This document shows positions 1 through 11,028 of a stretch of 64,000 nucleotides of DNA, one piece after another. Numbering within the stretch: position 1 is the stretch's first letter; each line of letters opens with the position of its first letter. The position numbers and the translations under genes are program-made. The notes under the pieces are model-generated. The model saw nothing but the letters and a program-made list of their open reading frames with translations, was not told where the DNA came from and made no database searches. Origin of the DNA: Petunia secreta. Lineage: Eukaryota > Streptophyta > Magnoliopsida > Solanales > Solanaceae. The stretch lies in assembly GCA_029990175.1 (NCBI GenBank), contig JARKIP010000022.1:22542001-22606000 (forward strand), read 5' to 3'.

Positions 1-968
1 TCTCACAATTATTCTTAAAATTCCAATTCAAACTTCAAAAATAACTAAAATAACTACATCTAACTAAAAAATAACTTATTTACCTAAAATTTCTAAGTGG
101 CTTCCTACTACTTTACACTTGGCTACTTTCCATAGGCTTACTACCCTCCTTTTAATATAATATAGATATAGATATCCCATTTTTTATTATCCTTTGGCAA
201 TATTTATTTAAAAAGAGGAGTAATTTTGGCTTCTCTACAAATCTGTTATGATTTTGGGTTTCATATTCTGTTAATTTGGTACTGTTTTTGCAAGACAAAA
301 GATGTGTCTTATGCATGTCCGATGTACTTAGTTTCCCTCCACAAATCTGCCGAATGTCAAATTAACTGATTTACTTGTACTCAATTTTTAGGTTTCGCTA
401 CATCACTATGGTAGATTATAGGCACACACTATTACCCATCCCGGAAGATTGCGTACGTCCAAGAAGGCGGGAATTGGCGTATCCAAAAGCTGTCCTACTA
501 GTTGATCATGTGGAGCCACAATTTAAAGAAGTATATATATACACGCACACACTCTCTGTTAGCGCACGTAAGTGCCTCTTTCTTCTATAATTATGATAAT
601 GGCTTTAGTATTTAAACCTTAACAGTAATTTGGATTATTTTTTTATTTTAGATAATATATATCTAGGTCTTTTAGTCTTTAGGATTTTCTGGTGAACAAA
701 TCCAACTCCGAGAAGAAATGTACAATAATATTTTTTGTATATCCAAATTGTATTTGATGTATAACATAGGCCCGAAAGGTAGAAAAATCAGATTTATATC
801 TCCCATATATACTCAAAAAAAATCTTCAATGTATAAATCGATTTATATTTAATGTTACCAAATACATAAATGACATTACTATGAATTTAAAAATGACTTA
901 TACGTACAAACTATGCATATACTATGTATATCTTAGATGGCTGGGACTAAATACTGAAAGCATGTGCC
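1..968. other. Unassigned AT-rich flank
   Basis: This stretch lies left of the gypsy element G1. It is AT-rich, and I find no retrotransposon domain, LTR terminus or RNA gene in it. Homology of G1 to the related integrase of G2 fades at about 970-980, so the G1 breakpoint lies there. The only thing worth naming is a possible short exon, listed separately. Confidence 0.5.
392..530 (+). other. Possible single internal exon, function unknown
   Basis: A pyrimidine-rich tract ending in TTTTTAG (385-391) is followed by 139 bases without a stop in one frame. They end in AAAGAA just before GTATAT, which could be a splice donor. The encoded peptide is rich in Pro and Arg (it includes PIPEDCVRPRRRELAYPK) and does not look like a translated AT-rich spacer. 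I do not recognise the family. It could be one exon of a host gene cut off by the window edge and by G1, or simply chance. No neighbouring exon is visible. Confidence 0.2.
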
Positions 969-1900
969 AAATATAAAATCCACGGACTAGTATGTACGGG
1001 CAAAGGAATGTACAAACCATGGTTGTTTGACCTAGACTTAGCCTTCTTGCAATCTAAACAAGCATTACAAAAGCGCTCAACAAGAGTCTCATTTTGGGCC
1101 AATGAAATTGCTCTTGGGGTATGGCCAAAGTGACACATCAAGCCCCCACAATGTGCTTCATGCACTAGCAATTCTCTCCATGAGGACTCGGGGAGACACA
1201 CTCTCCCATTTTTGAAGATATAGCCATCTATCCATCGGTACTTCTCCACCCTTTCCCCTCTCAATAGAGCATCATGAATGCACTTAAACTTTGGGTCATG
1301 TTCATACATCAACTTTATACTCTCAAAACACATGAGCTTAATAGCTAGAGTGGTAGCTAGAGCGATCTTTCTTGAAACTGCATCGGCTACAACATTGTCC
1401 TTTCCCTTCTTGTAATGAATTATATAGGGAAAACTCTCAATGAACTCCACCCACTTGGAATGCCTCTTGTTCAAATTCTCTTGCCCTCTAAGATGTTTGA
1501 ATGACTCAAGGTCACTCTTAAACACAAATTCCCTAGGCCAAAGATAATGTTGCCAATGAGCTAGAGCTCTCACTGAGGCATACAACTCCTTGTCATACAT
1601 AGAGAAATTCAAGGTTGCACCCTTCAACTTTTTACTAAAGTATGTAATGGGTTCCCTTTCTTGCATGAGAACACCTCTAATACCCACCCCCGAGGAACAA
1701 TATTCAACTTCAAATGCCTTTCCAAAGTCAGGCAATTGCAACAAAGGGGCGGTACTCAACCTACTTTTCAACTCTTGGAAAGCCTTTTCTTGAGGCTCTC
1801 CCCACACAAGGGGTTTATCTTTCTTCACCAACTCGGTGAGTGGTACGACAATGGTGCTAAAGTCCCTCACAAATCACCTATAGAAACTATCAAGGCTATG
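969..1900 (-). pseudogene. pol: G1 pol: RNase H and integrase zinc-binding domain, truncated
   Basis: The frame from about 1870 down encodes the RT-RNase H connection, the RNase H-like domain (DKELYA, HWQHYLWPREFV, KKGKDNVVADAVSRK) and the HHCC zinc-binding region of integrase (HEAHCGGLM, then CNACLDC). It should continue into the DDE catalytic core, but homology stops near 970. The first RNase H catalytic Asp is lost: G2 and G4 read CDASG here, while G1 reads YCSSG. Between the zinc region and the end the sequence is also rearranged relative to G2. In the intact family this enzyme degrades the RNA template and inserts the cDNA. This copy cannot. Confidence 0.85.
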
Positions 1901-3240
1901 GAAACTCCTTACATGAGAAAAGTGGTAGGAGTAGGCCAATCTCGAATGACTTCAACTTTGGACTCATCAACCTCTACCCCATTTGCACTAACAACAAAGC
2001 CCAAAAAGACAACCTTTTCAACACAAAAGACGCACGTCTTAAAATTAGCATAGAGCTTTTCGGCTCTTAGCACTTCAAGAACTCGACTCAAGTGGCCAAC
2101 ATGATATCTATTGATTTGCTATATATCAAAATATCATCAAAATAGACAACCATAAATTTGTTGATTAACGGCTTTGAGACATGGTTCATCAATCTCATAA
2201 AAGTACTAGGTGCATTGGAGAGGCCAAAAGACATCACCAACTATTCATAGAGACCAAACATGGTCTTGAATGCGGTTTTCCACTCATCACCCAATTTTAT
2301 TCGGATTTCGTTGTAGCCGCACCTGACATCTGTCTTAGAAAAGACACTAAAACCACATTCATCAAGCATGTCATCATGTCTAGGAATGGGATAATGATAC
2401 TTTACCGTTACATTGTTGACCGCACGAAAATCAACACACATCTTCCATGTCCCGTTCGTTGGCAGAAGAATGACCACTACGGAAACCAAGCCTTTGTTGA
2501 GCAACTCATCCACTTGCTTTTGCAACTCTTTTGTATCTTCAGGGTTGCTCCTATAGGTCAGCTTGTTTGGGATTTGGTACCCCGGGATAAAATCAATTTG
2601 GTGCTCAATCCCCCTCAATGGAGGAAGACCACTAGGCATCTCGTTGGGAAACATGTCCTCGAAATCCTGTAAAACATGCTTAATAACACTAGGCAAGGGG
2701 TTAGAATTAGTAGCATAATCACTATCGGAAGTGAAAAACATACCCTTATGCACTAGACGTATAAGCAATTTTGTGCCATCATTACCTTTCAAGTCCTCAC
2801 CCAGTTGCATCATTGCATAAATGTTATCGAATAGAAATGGTGTGGTAGCTTGACTCACGGCTATAGGCCTAGTCTCCACGCGGAACTTAGCTTTAGCCGC
2901 CTCTTTCAACTCCTTCATGCGCCTATAGTCATCACTCACTTGCTTAGGGGAAAAGGGCTTGAGTATGTACTTCTTACCCTCATGCTTAGCCGTGTAAGTA
3001 TTGGCTTGGCCATCATGAACCATACTCCTACCGTATTTCCAAGGCCTACAAACAAGAGGTGGCAAGCTTGCATTGGGACTACATCAAACATGAGCTCATC
3101 TTGATAGTTCCCAATCTTGAACTTTATCAAGACTTGCTTCACCACCTTCAACTCCCCACACTAACTCAACCATTGCAGACGGTAGGGAATTGGGTATTTA
3201 AGGGTAGGCAATTTCAATTGTGACACCCTAGATTGGCTCA
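1901..3240 (-). pseudogene. pol: G1 pol: protease C-terminal part and reverse transcriptase
   Basis: Reading leftwards from 3240 the order is: the end of the protease region, a linker (PKQVSDDYRRMKELKEA), the RT fingers (LPPLRGIEHQIDFIPG), motif A with its Asp (FSKTDVRCGY), and the catalytic YFDD at about 2132-2146. RT thumb and connection follow at 2091-1909 (LGFVVSANGVEVDESK). Frameshifts separate the blocks at about 3065, 2240 and 2090, and stops break the frame. The enzyme family copies retrotransposon RNA into cDNA. The key RT residues are present here, but no continuous frame remains. Confidence 0.85.
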
Positions 3241-3579
3241 TCACATTAGCACAACTACCCGAATCAATAATCATGGAGCACACTTGTCCCTCACTCTACA
3301 TCTCGCATAGAACAAGTTCTCCCTTTGCACATCTACCTCCTTCTCACTAACCATGGCACTCTAACTACGACGTACCACAAGAAACATGTAAGGATCATCA
3401 CCCTCCGCCGCTTCCTCTTCACCCTCAACTCACTCATCTCTCTCAACTACCTCATCTTCCGGCTCACTCTCTTACTCATACACAAACCCATCATCCATGA
3501 TTTTCATTGTTTTTCGGGTATGGAAATTTTCGGCAAAGTGGCCATAGCCCTTGCATCTAATGATAGCTTTCTTGAATCT
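3241..3579 (-). pseudogene. gag: G1 gag C-terminal zinc-knuckle region, with internal deletion
   Basis: The minus strand encodes a degenerate knuckle followed by KTMKIMDDGFVYE, the same block as 18400-18340 in G2. Just upstream the reading runs RFKKAIIR straight into CKGYG, whereas in G2 these two parts are separated by about 320 bases. G1 therefore has an internal gag deletion. The knuckle has lost its first Cys pair and last Cys. At 3579/3580 the frame is cut by the C1 3' LTR, and the reading resumes at 13861 after the duplicated AATCT. Confidence 0.8.
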
Positions 3580-4930
3580 TGTTGCACTTGGTGCACCTTC
3601 AACAGACACTAGAGGGGGGGTGAATAGTGTCTTCCAATTTTCATCGCCTTCCGAAGAACCTTGCTCGTGCCCGCAAGAACCTGGTTCTTGACGGGTTTTC
3701 CCTAAACACTGTCCTAACAACAATAATGCGGAAATAAACTTGCACAGGGATTTTTACGTGGAAAACTCCTTGCTCAAGGGAGAAAAACCACGACCCACAC
3801 TCTGGGATTTTGAAAACTCTTTCACTAATACAACGAGCAAGTTTTAGGTTACAAACTCTATAACCAAGGGACTAAACTCTAGTACCTAAGACTGCCTACA
3901 ATCAACTCAATTGTAGCAAACACACCTAGGAAACTCCTAAGTAAAAGACTGCCTACGATCCACGACCGTAGAACTCTTTTAAGCTAACTCTAGCCTAAAA
4001 GCACAAGGATTTCTTCAAATAAAGTACCTAAACAATGCTTCTCAAATAAGCGTAATAGGTTACAATTCAAAGCCCTAATACATATGAACTAGACCAAGAC
4101 AGAAAACCAATATAGCTTGATGAAGAACCACTTGTCCGATCAGTTCCTTCTGCACGTTCTTGCTGGACTGGTATGATTATGCCTGATGAAGAACCTCTCG
4201 TCCAGTCAATTCCTTCTGCGCGTTCTCTTCAGAATTATCAACCTTTTGAGCTCTCAATCTCTCTCTATATGGCTGAAGAGATAGTATTTCGTGCATCCTT
4301 TTGAAGTCTTCATAATGATGTTTATATAGTGTGCATAAGACTTCTTGATGGACAAGGAAAAGAATTATTCTCCAATTAGGACTCAATAAATACTTTCCTT
4401 ATACACTTTTACCTCCAACACACTTTTTCCATTCTTGGACTCTTTGAAAATATTCCCCATTATTATGTAGATCTTCCAAGATACTTCCAGCTGGCACCTA
4501 AGGCAATTAGGGTTTATTAGCCGCCTTTTAGGCTTTTATATTCACGCCCAAGAGACTCCTAATCCCATTAGGATTGAACTCTACACTGCTTCGAAGAACC
4601 TTCCTGCGCGAGGTTCTTCTAGTCCTACTAGGATTCTGCTTCCTTCCCTATACTGCTTCGTAGAACCTTCCTGCACGACTCCTAATCCAATTTGGATTGT
4701 AACACTGCTGCGTCCAGGTTCTTTCCAATTCCATCTCGGACTCCTAATCCAATTTGGATTGTAACACTGCTGCGTCCAGGTTCTTTCCAATTCCATCTCG
4801 GACTGGGAATGTATCTGTGCATCTTTTCATTATCAGTAGAACCTGTCAGAGAACAAGGTCCTTCTTCTGAGCACAAGGTCCTTCACCAGTTTCTTCTCGT
4901 TTGTCAATCATCAAAACTCAAACTTCAACA
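3580..4930 (-). repeat. C1 3' LTR
   Basis: This is 1,351 bp with TG...CA ends on the minus strand. It matches 12509-13860 along its whole length apart from one missing G. It contains a TATA-like ACTATATAAA (minus strand, near 4321-4330) and a perfect 62-bp tandem duplication at 4677-4800. The AATCT target duplication precedes it. Confidence 0.95.
4677..4800. repeat. 62-bp tandem duplication inside C1 LTR
   Basis: A unit beginning GACTCCTAATCC occurs at 4677-4738 and again at 4739-4800 without change. The same pair is at 13607-13730 in the other LTR. It lies upstream of the TATA-like box in element orientation, hence in U3, and could duplicate promoter elements. The effect is inference. Confidence 0.9.
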
Positions 4931-4945
4931 AATTCCCCCTTTTTG
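4931..4945 (-). other. C1 polypurine tract
   Basis: On the minus strand AAAAAGGGGGAATT lies directly against the start of the 3' LTR. This is the expected place and composition for the plus-strand cDNA primer. Confidence 0.85.
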
Positions 4946-5300
4946 ATGATGACAAACAAATGTTGCCTGGATGAGTATAAATCCCTGTTCAAACACACAC
5001 ACAAGCAGTGAAACAGGTATAAGAATTAATAGCAGAACGAAACAGGGTCACAAACACTTCCAACATTTCTTCTTCCCCCTTTTGGCATCATTGAAAAGAT
5101 CACAGTACACCTGCCAAAAAACCAATCAAGTAATGTCGAGTCTATAGCCTAGATGGCAGCAAACCAATCATACGCAGAACCTGTCAAACTTCAATCTAAG
5201 ATGCTTAGTCAAAACCATAAGATAAGACAATTGATCAGTAATGAATCAAGCAAAATATCCAAATAAGCATTCAAAACATTAAGATTAAGACCATAAAGAT
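4946..5300 (-). other. C1 3' untranslated stretch
   Basis: Non-coding internal sequence between the degenerate downstream ORF and the polypurine tract. Stops occur in all frames. I see nothing else in it. Confidence 0.5.
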
Positions 5301-7980
5301 TGTCTTAAGCCGAACATCATATAGAAATTGATGGAATATGGGTTATAGGGTAGGAACTGGTTCTTCTCTGGAAAGTGGATGGAACAAAGATTCTTACAAG
5401 AGCAAGCATCGTCGCAATGTTCCTTGAGTTTCCTCGTATCTCCAGCACCAGTTCTTCTTCCATAAGCTTCTACCTCCTGATTCCGATCACCCATACAAGA
5501 ACCTTCATCGTTATCATGCTCTATGGGTTCTTCTGTAGATTCTTCCTCCAAATGCTAATTACAGCTCTTTGGGACGTTCCTTTCAAAGCCATCATGATGA
5601 TCAGGTTCTGTACATTTGTCTAAAGACATACCAAAGAGTTCCATGATCTATGTAAGAAGAAACCCTTAAGCTAATGCATGCTCTCCTAGTTCCACATTAG
5701 CTATCCTCTCTATATGTTGTATCATTACTCTTGGCCAGATTGATATGAACCTCCATATCCAATAGGTCTATGTAAGTTAAATCTATAAAGTTCATCTCAC
5801 TATGACACTAGGACCTCTGGACCAGGTTCTTCAGCACAAACTCAAATAACAATGGATAGAAGGATGCCTTAACCTTTTTTTTTTTTAACTAGGTGGCTCT
5901 GGTAAGACTTGGTTTCCCATGAATATCTATGCAGAACTCTCAAATCTTCAAGAGTGTACAATTTTTTTTTTTTGACTATACATGAACCAGTTCTTCCAGC
6001 TTTGAGCATTCAGCATTGCAACCAGCTGCACCATCCTCTTTTCTTTGGTACCAGCGAGAGTTCTACCTCTCCTAATAAGATGTTCCTTGAACCAACATCT
6101 CAGTTCACTTCATTCATTTTCTTGTCAGCCACCTTTTTCTCTACACTAGAACCAGGTTCAATAGGAAGTTCTTCAGGCCTCACCTCTACTCAAGTTTCTT
6201 TTATTATTTTTACTTTTTCAGCACTTGACGAACACACTCAGTAGTCCTTCTCCTTAATTGGATTAGGGGTACGTCATCATCATGTTCCTCATGAACTTGA
6301 GAAAATGGTTCATTGGCCACTGCAATACCTTCCTTTTACCAGGTTCTTTGTGCATTTCTTCCTACTTTCCAAGTTCTGCTACATAGGTCTCCATTGCTTC
6401 AGCTTCTTTCAGTCAAGAGAACAACTTCATCATCCTAATCACTCCCACCATATAACTCTCTAGGAATTTGCTGATTTTTATTTTCAATTCATCAACCTTG
6501 GATCCATTAAAACTGCTACGGTCATCTACTAATAAAAAGTCAGCCATATCCCAAAACATAAACTCTTTTCCCAAAATTCGTCATTGGACAACACTAATCT
6601 GCTTCATCAACAGTTAAGGAACCAGTAGGTGGACTAGGTTCTTCCACCGTGTCCTTTTCTGTCTCAGCAACACCATTAGATTCAGCAATATCTTTCCAAT
6701 TCTTCGTTCCTTTTCATGTACCATCAAGGGAGCAGCCTCTAAACTAGGTTCATCGACTGAGACCTCAGATGGTTCGTATTCAAACACAACCAAAATTTAC
6801 CAATCCATAAGCATAACCAGGAATCACAGTATTAATCATGAAATCAGATTTATTGCACAAAACAATAATTACCTCGATTTAAGCCAAAGTGACTGCTGAA
6901 TGTTCTTGGACCAGTTCTGTCATTCCCTTACTCTAAGAACCCTGTTCTTGAGAAAGTTCCCCCTGAGTTTCATCCTCTACCATTTCGGTGGTTCTTTCTC
7001 TATTGGTTTTGTCACACTAACAGACATCACCTCATCGTCATCTTCCTATTTCTCACCTCCACCACCAATCTTCCTTTTACTTTCTCTTTTCTCAAACACT
7101 TCTACATTTTATTTCTCCACTCTTTCCTCCATTTCTTCTTATCAGACTCAGTTTAGTCAAGTCCTGCATCATCAGCTGTTTCAAGAACTGAGGAAGGACC
7201 AGGTTCTTCCTCAAATCCTTTGACAACTTTAGCAGGTATTTGTCCTATCTTGACTGAACTACCAACACCCACACTATCCTTCACAATCTCTGAAGGAACG
7301 GCCTTTGAACTAGGTTCATCGACTGTGCCTATTTGAAAACCCACAAACTCAGCAACTTTAATTCATTCTATAGCAACTTAACCAGGCCCTACACTAGCAA
7401 CATCAGTTTCTATAGCAACAACATTCTCCCTTTCTTGTATACTACCAGAACCATCACCACCTACAAAGCTCACAAGTTCATCTAACCCAATTACTAATAG
7501 CTCACGAACAACTTTCTCAGGGCTCAAAATTGACTCATGCATATTGGAACTTGTTCTAGTGGATTCAGGTCTTACCTTTAAAGGAACATTCTCAGACCCA
7601 ACAACTTTCAATTTCTGCGTCATTAGTAGTCAAAGTAATTGAGGCAGAACCAGGTTCTTGAACAGTTTCTTCGACTTCCTCAGCAGGTTCTTTCTATTTA
7701 CCCCACTCTAACAACCTTCAAGCCAAACTCATAAAAGAGTTCATCTCAGCTTGCTTTGTTCCTTTGTTCCTTTAGGTTTAACGATTTTGGATTTGAGTGA
7801 AACATGGGTTTTAGAAGGATTTTGAGTGTTTGATGTGATTCTTTTGGGAGATGAAAAAGATAAAGGAATTGAAGTGATTCATCATTAAGAGTTCTTGGGA
7901 ACTGACGCCAAGTCATCAAATAGGTTTTGAATTTCAAATATGGCTTAGAAAGTGGCGCCAACTCAAGGTGGTTACAAAAG
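5301..7980 (-). pseudogene. C1 degenerate ORF downstream of pol (plant transposon-protein type)
   Basis: After the pol remnant comes about 2.7 kb with coding character but many stops and frame changes. The best-preserved blocks are 7961-7746 (Lys/Ser/Pro-rich N-terminal part) and 7623-7378, which contains ILSPEKVVRELLVIGLDELV. That block matches ILSPEKVETEKLVAGLNELV in C2 at about 45780-45830. The shared gene order, pol then this ORF, shows the ORF belongs to the family and not to the host. In C2 a better-preserved later part resembles the 'putative plant transposon protein' domain. Its role is unknown. Such extra 3' ORFs in copia elements are often called env-like from position, but I see no signal peptide or membrane segment supporting that here. 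Confidence 0.6.
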
Positions 7981-8289
7981 AAATAGATGAACCAGTTAAG
8001 ACAAAATTTATGGAAACAATCTCAACAATTTAAATGCGTACCTGAACACATATGCCACCGATTCATCACCTCATGTTTCTCTCCTTTTTTTTTCATATCT
8101 GAACAAGAAATAGCATCATTAGAAATCAGTAAGAAGTTTCTGACATAGATGAAATGCATACTTGTTACGGTATAGAACTAGAAACGACATTCTGATGTAT
8201 TCCTCAACAAGTAACATAAAGGATACTTCACTAGCTAATCATCGAAGGAACCAGGTTCTAGATCGTTCAGCGTATTTTGGTCATCCCCA
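7981..8289 (-). other. C1 spacer between pol and downstream ORF
   Basis: Non-coding in this copy. It aligns loosely with the post-pol spacer of C2 (41177-41504 and 45176-45490), including a shared TGT(T/C)CAGGTAC block near 8040. Nothing else recognisable. Confidence 0.45.
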
Positions 8290-9940
8290 GTTCCAACCTG
8301 TTCCTTTCAGCTTGTACCCTGTTCCATACCTTGGTGAAGATATCTGCTATCTGGTCATCAATCCTGCAGAGAATTCATTGTAATTAGGTTTTTTCAACAT
8401 TATCTCTCCAAGAAGTGATACCGAATTTTAATGAGCGGAGTCCTTCTGGGATGGACCAGGTTCTTGGTAAGGTCCTTCAGTTGCTTCGTTATCTACAATA
8501 GATATGAACAATCAAGAAGCAGCTGCTACATACTCAGCTTCAGATGTGAAAAGGAGCACATAATATTATTTCTTTGTAGCCCATGAAACTGAGTAAAAAC
8601 CCAGAAGGTGTGCCATTCTAGATGTACTCTTCCTACCCACAAGATGACCAGAATAATCTTCATCAGCATAACCAGTAGGATCAAAAGTTCCTCCTCGTGG
8701 ATACTACAATCACTGAAGTCATGAGGACATTTCAGCTATATCAAGATTCCTTCCACTGTTGACATAAGTGACTCCTTTGATTTTGATTGGAATCTTGCAT
8801 ATATCAACACAATGACTAGCCTACTAGCTGTAAGGTATTGAAGAAAACCAATAATTCCTCCAATTTTTGTGTCTTCAATACGAGAACCAGTTTCTTCCAG
8901 ATTCAGCTTTGTTCCTCATGTTATTTGTATGTCCAAGGCTTTAACACTCTTTATCTCAAACTTGTGAAGTCCTTGCACAAGAATTCATTAGTAGCACAAC
9001 ATTAATGTCATTTGCATAGGCTTGAAGAATGGGCAGGTCCTTGGCTTTTTTCTTTAAAAATAATGTGTTGTCCATTTATCCTCCAATGAAACCGTCCTTT
9101 AGTAAGAACCCATACAACCATTCATACCAGATCCTAGGAGCCTGTTTCAACCCATACATTGCCTTGTCAAGTTTGTAGACATAATCAGAAAACTCGGTGC
9201 TATCATGTTCTGGTGGTTGAACTATATACACCTCTTCATTTAGATAACCATTAAGGAGTGCACTATCCATATTCATCTCATACAAGGTGAATTTCATATA
9301 AATGGTAAAAGCAATCAACATCCTAATGGCTTCTATTCTTGCAATATGTGCAAAGGTTTCGTCGTAGACGAGTCTCTCTTCTTGAGCCTTGAACCACCAA
9401 TTTTGCCTTGTTTCTTGTGACAATCCAAAGCTCATCCAGCTTGTTTCTAAACACCCACTTGTGACAATCCAAAGCTCATCCAGCTTGTTTCTAAACACCC
9501 ACTTGGTACCAATGAGGGACCTGTCCTTACGTCGAAGGACCTAGTGCCATACTTCGTTCTTTTCAAAATGATGCAAATCCTTCTGCATAGCAATCACCCT
9601 ATCTGCCTCCTTAAGTATTTCTTGTACATTCTTTGGTTTCATAGATGAGAGAAACACAAATAATGCACAGAAGTTCTTCAAAGCTCCTCTAGCATCAATT
9701 CCAGACTTTAGATCAGATATGGGGTTCTCCAGTGGATGTGAACTTTGATGCTTCCAAAGTTTAGACTTGATCTGATGAGAGGTTTCTCCAGAGGGACCTT
9801 GCGAAGGACCAGGTTCTTCTAAGTTTTCATATTCTTGATCTGATGTTCCCCCTATCTGATTGCCTCGTTGTTCCCCCTGAATAAGACATATGACTCCAGG
9901 TTGACCTCCTTCTCTTTCAATCGAGTTCTTTGAATCTCCA
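8290..9940 (-). pseudogene. pol: C1 pol: copia reverse transcriptase and RNase H remnants
   Basis: From right to left the domains are: RT N-terminal part (KPKNVQEILKEAD, then WVFRNKLDE at 9498), the motif with catalytic Asp (MNMDSALLNGYL), and YGLKQAPRIWYE near 9160. A degenerate catalytic YxDD block reads YANDI (second-to-last Asp changed to Asn) near 9030. RNase H follows (YADEDYSGHLVGRKST near 8660) and ends at DQIADIFTK near 8340. A stretch between YANDI and RNase H is deleted or scrambled, and several stops and frameshifts break the frame. A 44-bp tandem duplication at 9418-9505 disrupts the N-terminal part. The enzyme cannot be functional. Confidence 0.88.
9418..9505. repeat. 44-bp tandem duplication in C1 RT
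   Basis: TGACAATCCAAAGCTCATCC starts a unit at 9418 that recurs at 9462. 44 is not a multiple of three, so the duplication shifts the RT frame. It looks like a replication-slippage or template-switch scar. Confidence 0.85.
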
Positions 9941-11000
9941 GCACGTTCTTCTCTAGCAAGACCAACTTCCTAATCATTATAAACTCATTTGCTAGCCATC
10001 ATATCGGACCCATCACCCACTACATGTACACTTTCCTCTACAGTCATGGTTCTCTTGTTATACACGATATAAACCTTATTTTGTGTAGAACATCCTAGGA
10101 AGATGGCTTCATTACTGCATGCATCAGACTTCCTCAGAGGTTCTTCATAATCAAGTTCGTCACTCTGAGGACCAGTTCCCCCTAGTTTTTTGAATCCATG
10201 CCTTTCATGTTGAACATGTGTTTCAGCCACTGGTTCTTTCTTACTATCAGCTTCCAGATTCTCCTTCTTGCGCCAGGTTCATGTGTTGCTTCTTCAATAT
10301 CAACTAATCATACTGAAAACCTGTCGGTCAAGGTGAAACAATTGTTCAGTCATTTGACTTGATCCTTCTTCAGCTTCAGATTTGTCTCCACCCTGAAGAA
10401 CCTGGTTCTTGGACAACTTTGTCTCATGTCCGTATTCCTGCATGCCTTTCTCAGCCACATTGTTAGTTTCACAAAGGAATAACAAGCATGCTTTCAACAC
10501 ATTGAGTTCATTTTATTTATACTTTGTATGCTTTTCTATGTGGTGAATTTCCTAGGAAGAGTTCCCTCATCAGTTCGTGCATCAAACTTGCCTAGATCTT
10601 CTTTACCATTATATGATACATATATAATCAGAAGGCTGTTAGGTAAGTGATGCTTGGCTTCCTACCCCGAAGTGAGTCATAGGGATACTTCCCAACAAGG
10701 GACCTATCATATACATAAAAACTCATATGAAATTTGTAATTCACAATTTGTTACCAATGGATCAAAGTTCATTTTTATGCTCAGGGATTACAAGTTATAA
10801 AATACTCAACCAGTTATACTTTAAACTAACCAAATACCAATAGTCTATGAAATGGGAGAGTGACTTACATTCCTTACAATGTAAGTGATTTTCTTACCAT
10901 CGTCACACTCCTTCCAATGAAGGCTACAAGTGAGAGGATTTGATTTGTCTCTATTCATGTACCTCGAGCAACCACAGTCTAAATACTCATTTTGGTTGCT
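9941..11000 (-). pseudogene. pol: C1 pol: protease remnant and integrase C-terminal remnants, core missing
   Basis: Just after gag the minus strand gives YLDCGCSRYM (10955-10985). This is the copia protease active-site block, normally with D-S-G; the Ser is Cys here. It is followed by CDDGKKITYI. The next recognisable pieces are both from the integrase C-terminus: GKEDLGKFDARTDEG (about 10567-10608) and AIFLGCSTQNKVYIVYNKRT with MTVEESVHV (about 10130-10030). The integrase zinc region and DDE catalytic core expected between protease and these blocks are absent, since only about 350 bases separate them. C1 could not integrate with its own integrase. Confidence 0.75.
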
Positions 11001-11028
11001 TCCTCTCACCTTAGTCTGCAAAACTCAA

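Noticed and set aside
1661..2672. Plus-strand frames over G1, G2 and G4 pol (for example 2181-2672, 16960-17355, 63331-63711)
   Set aside because: Antisense shadows of the minus-strand RT and RNase H frames.
4581..4946. Overlapping small frames on both strands in the C1 LTRs (and 13511-13867)
   Set aside because: They arise from the 62-bp tandem duplication in U3 and appear in both LTRs. No start context or domain.
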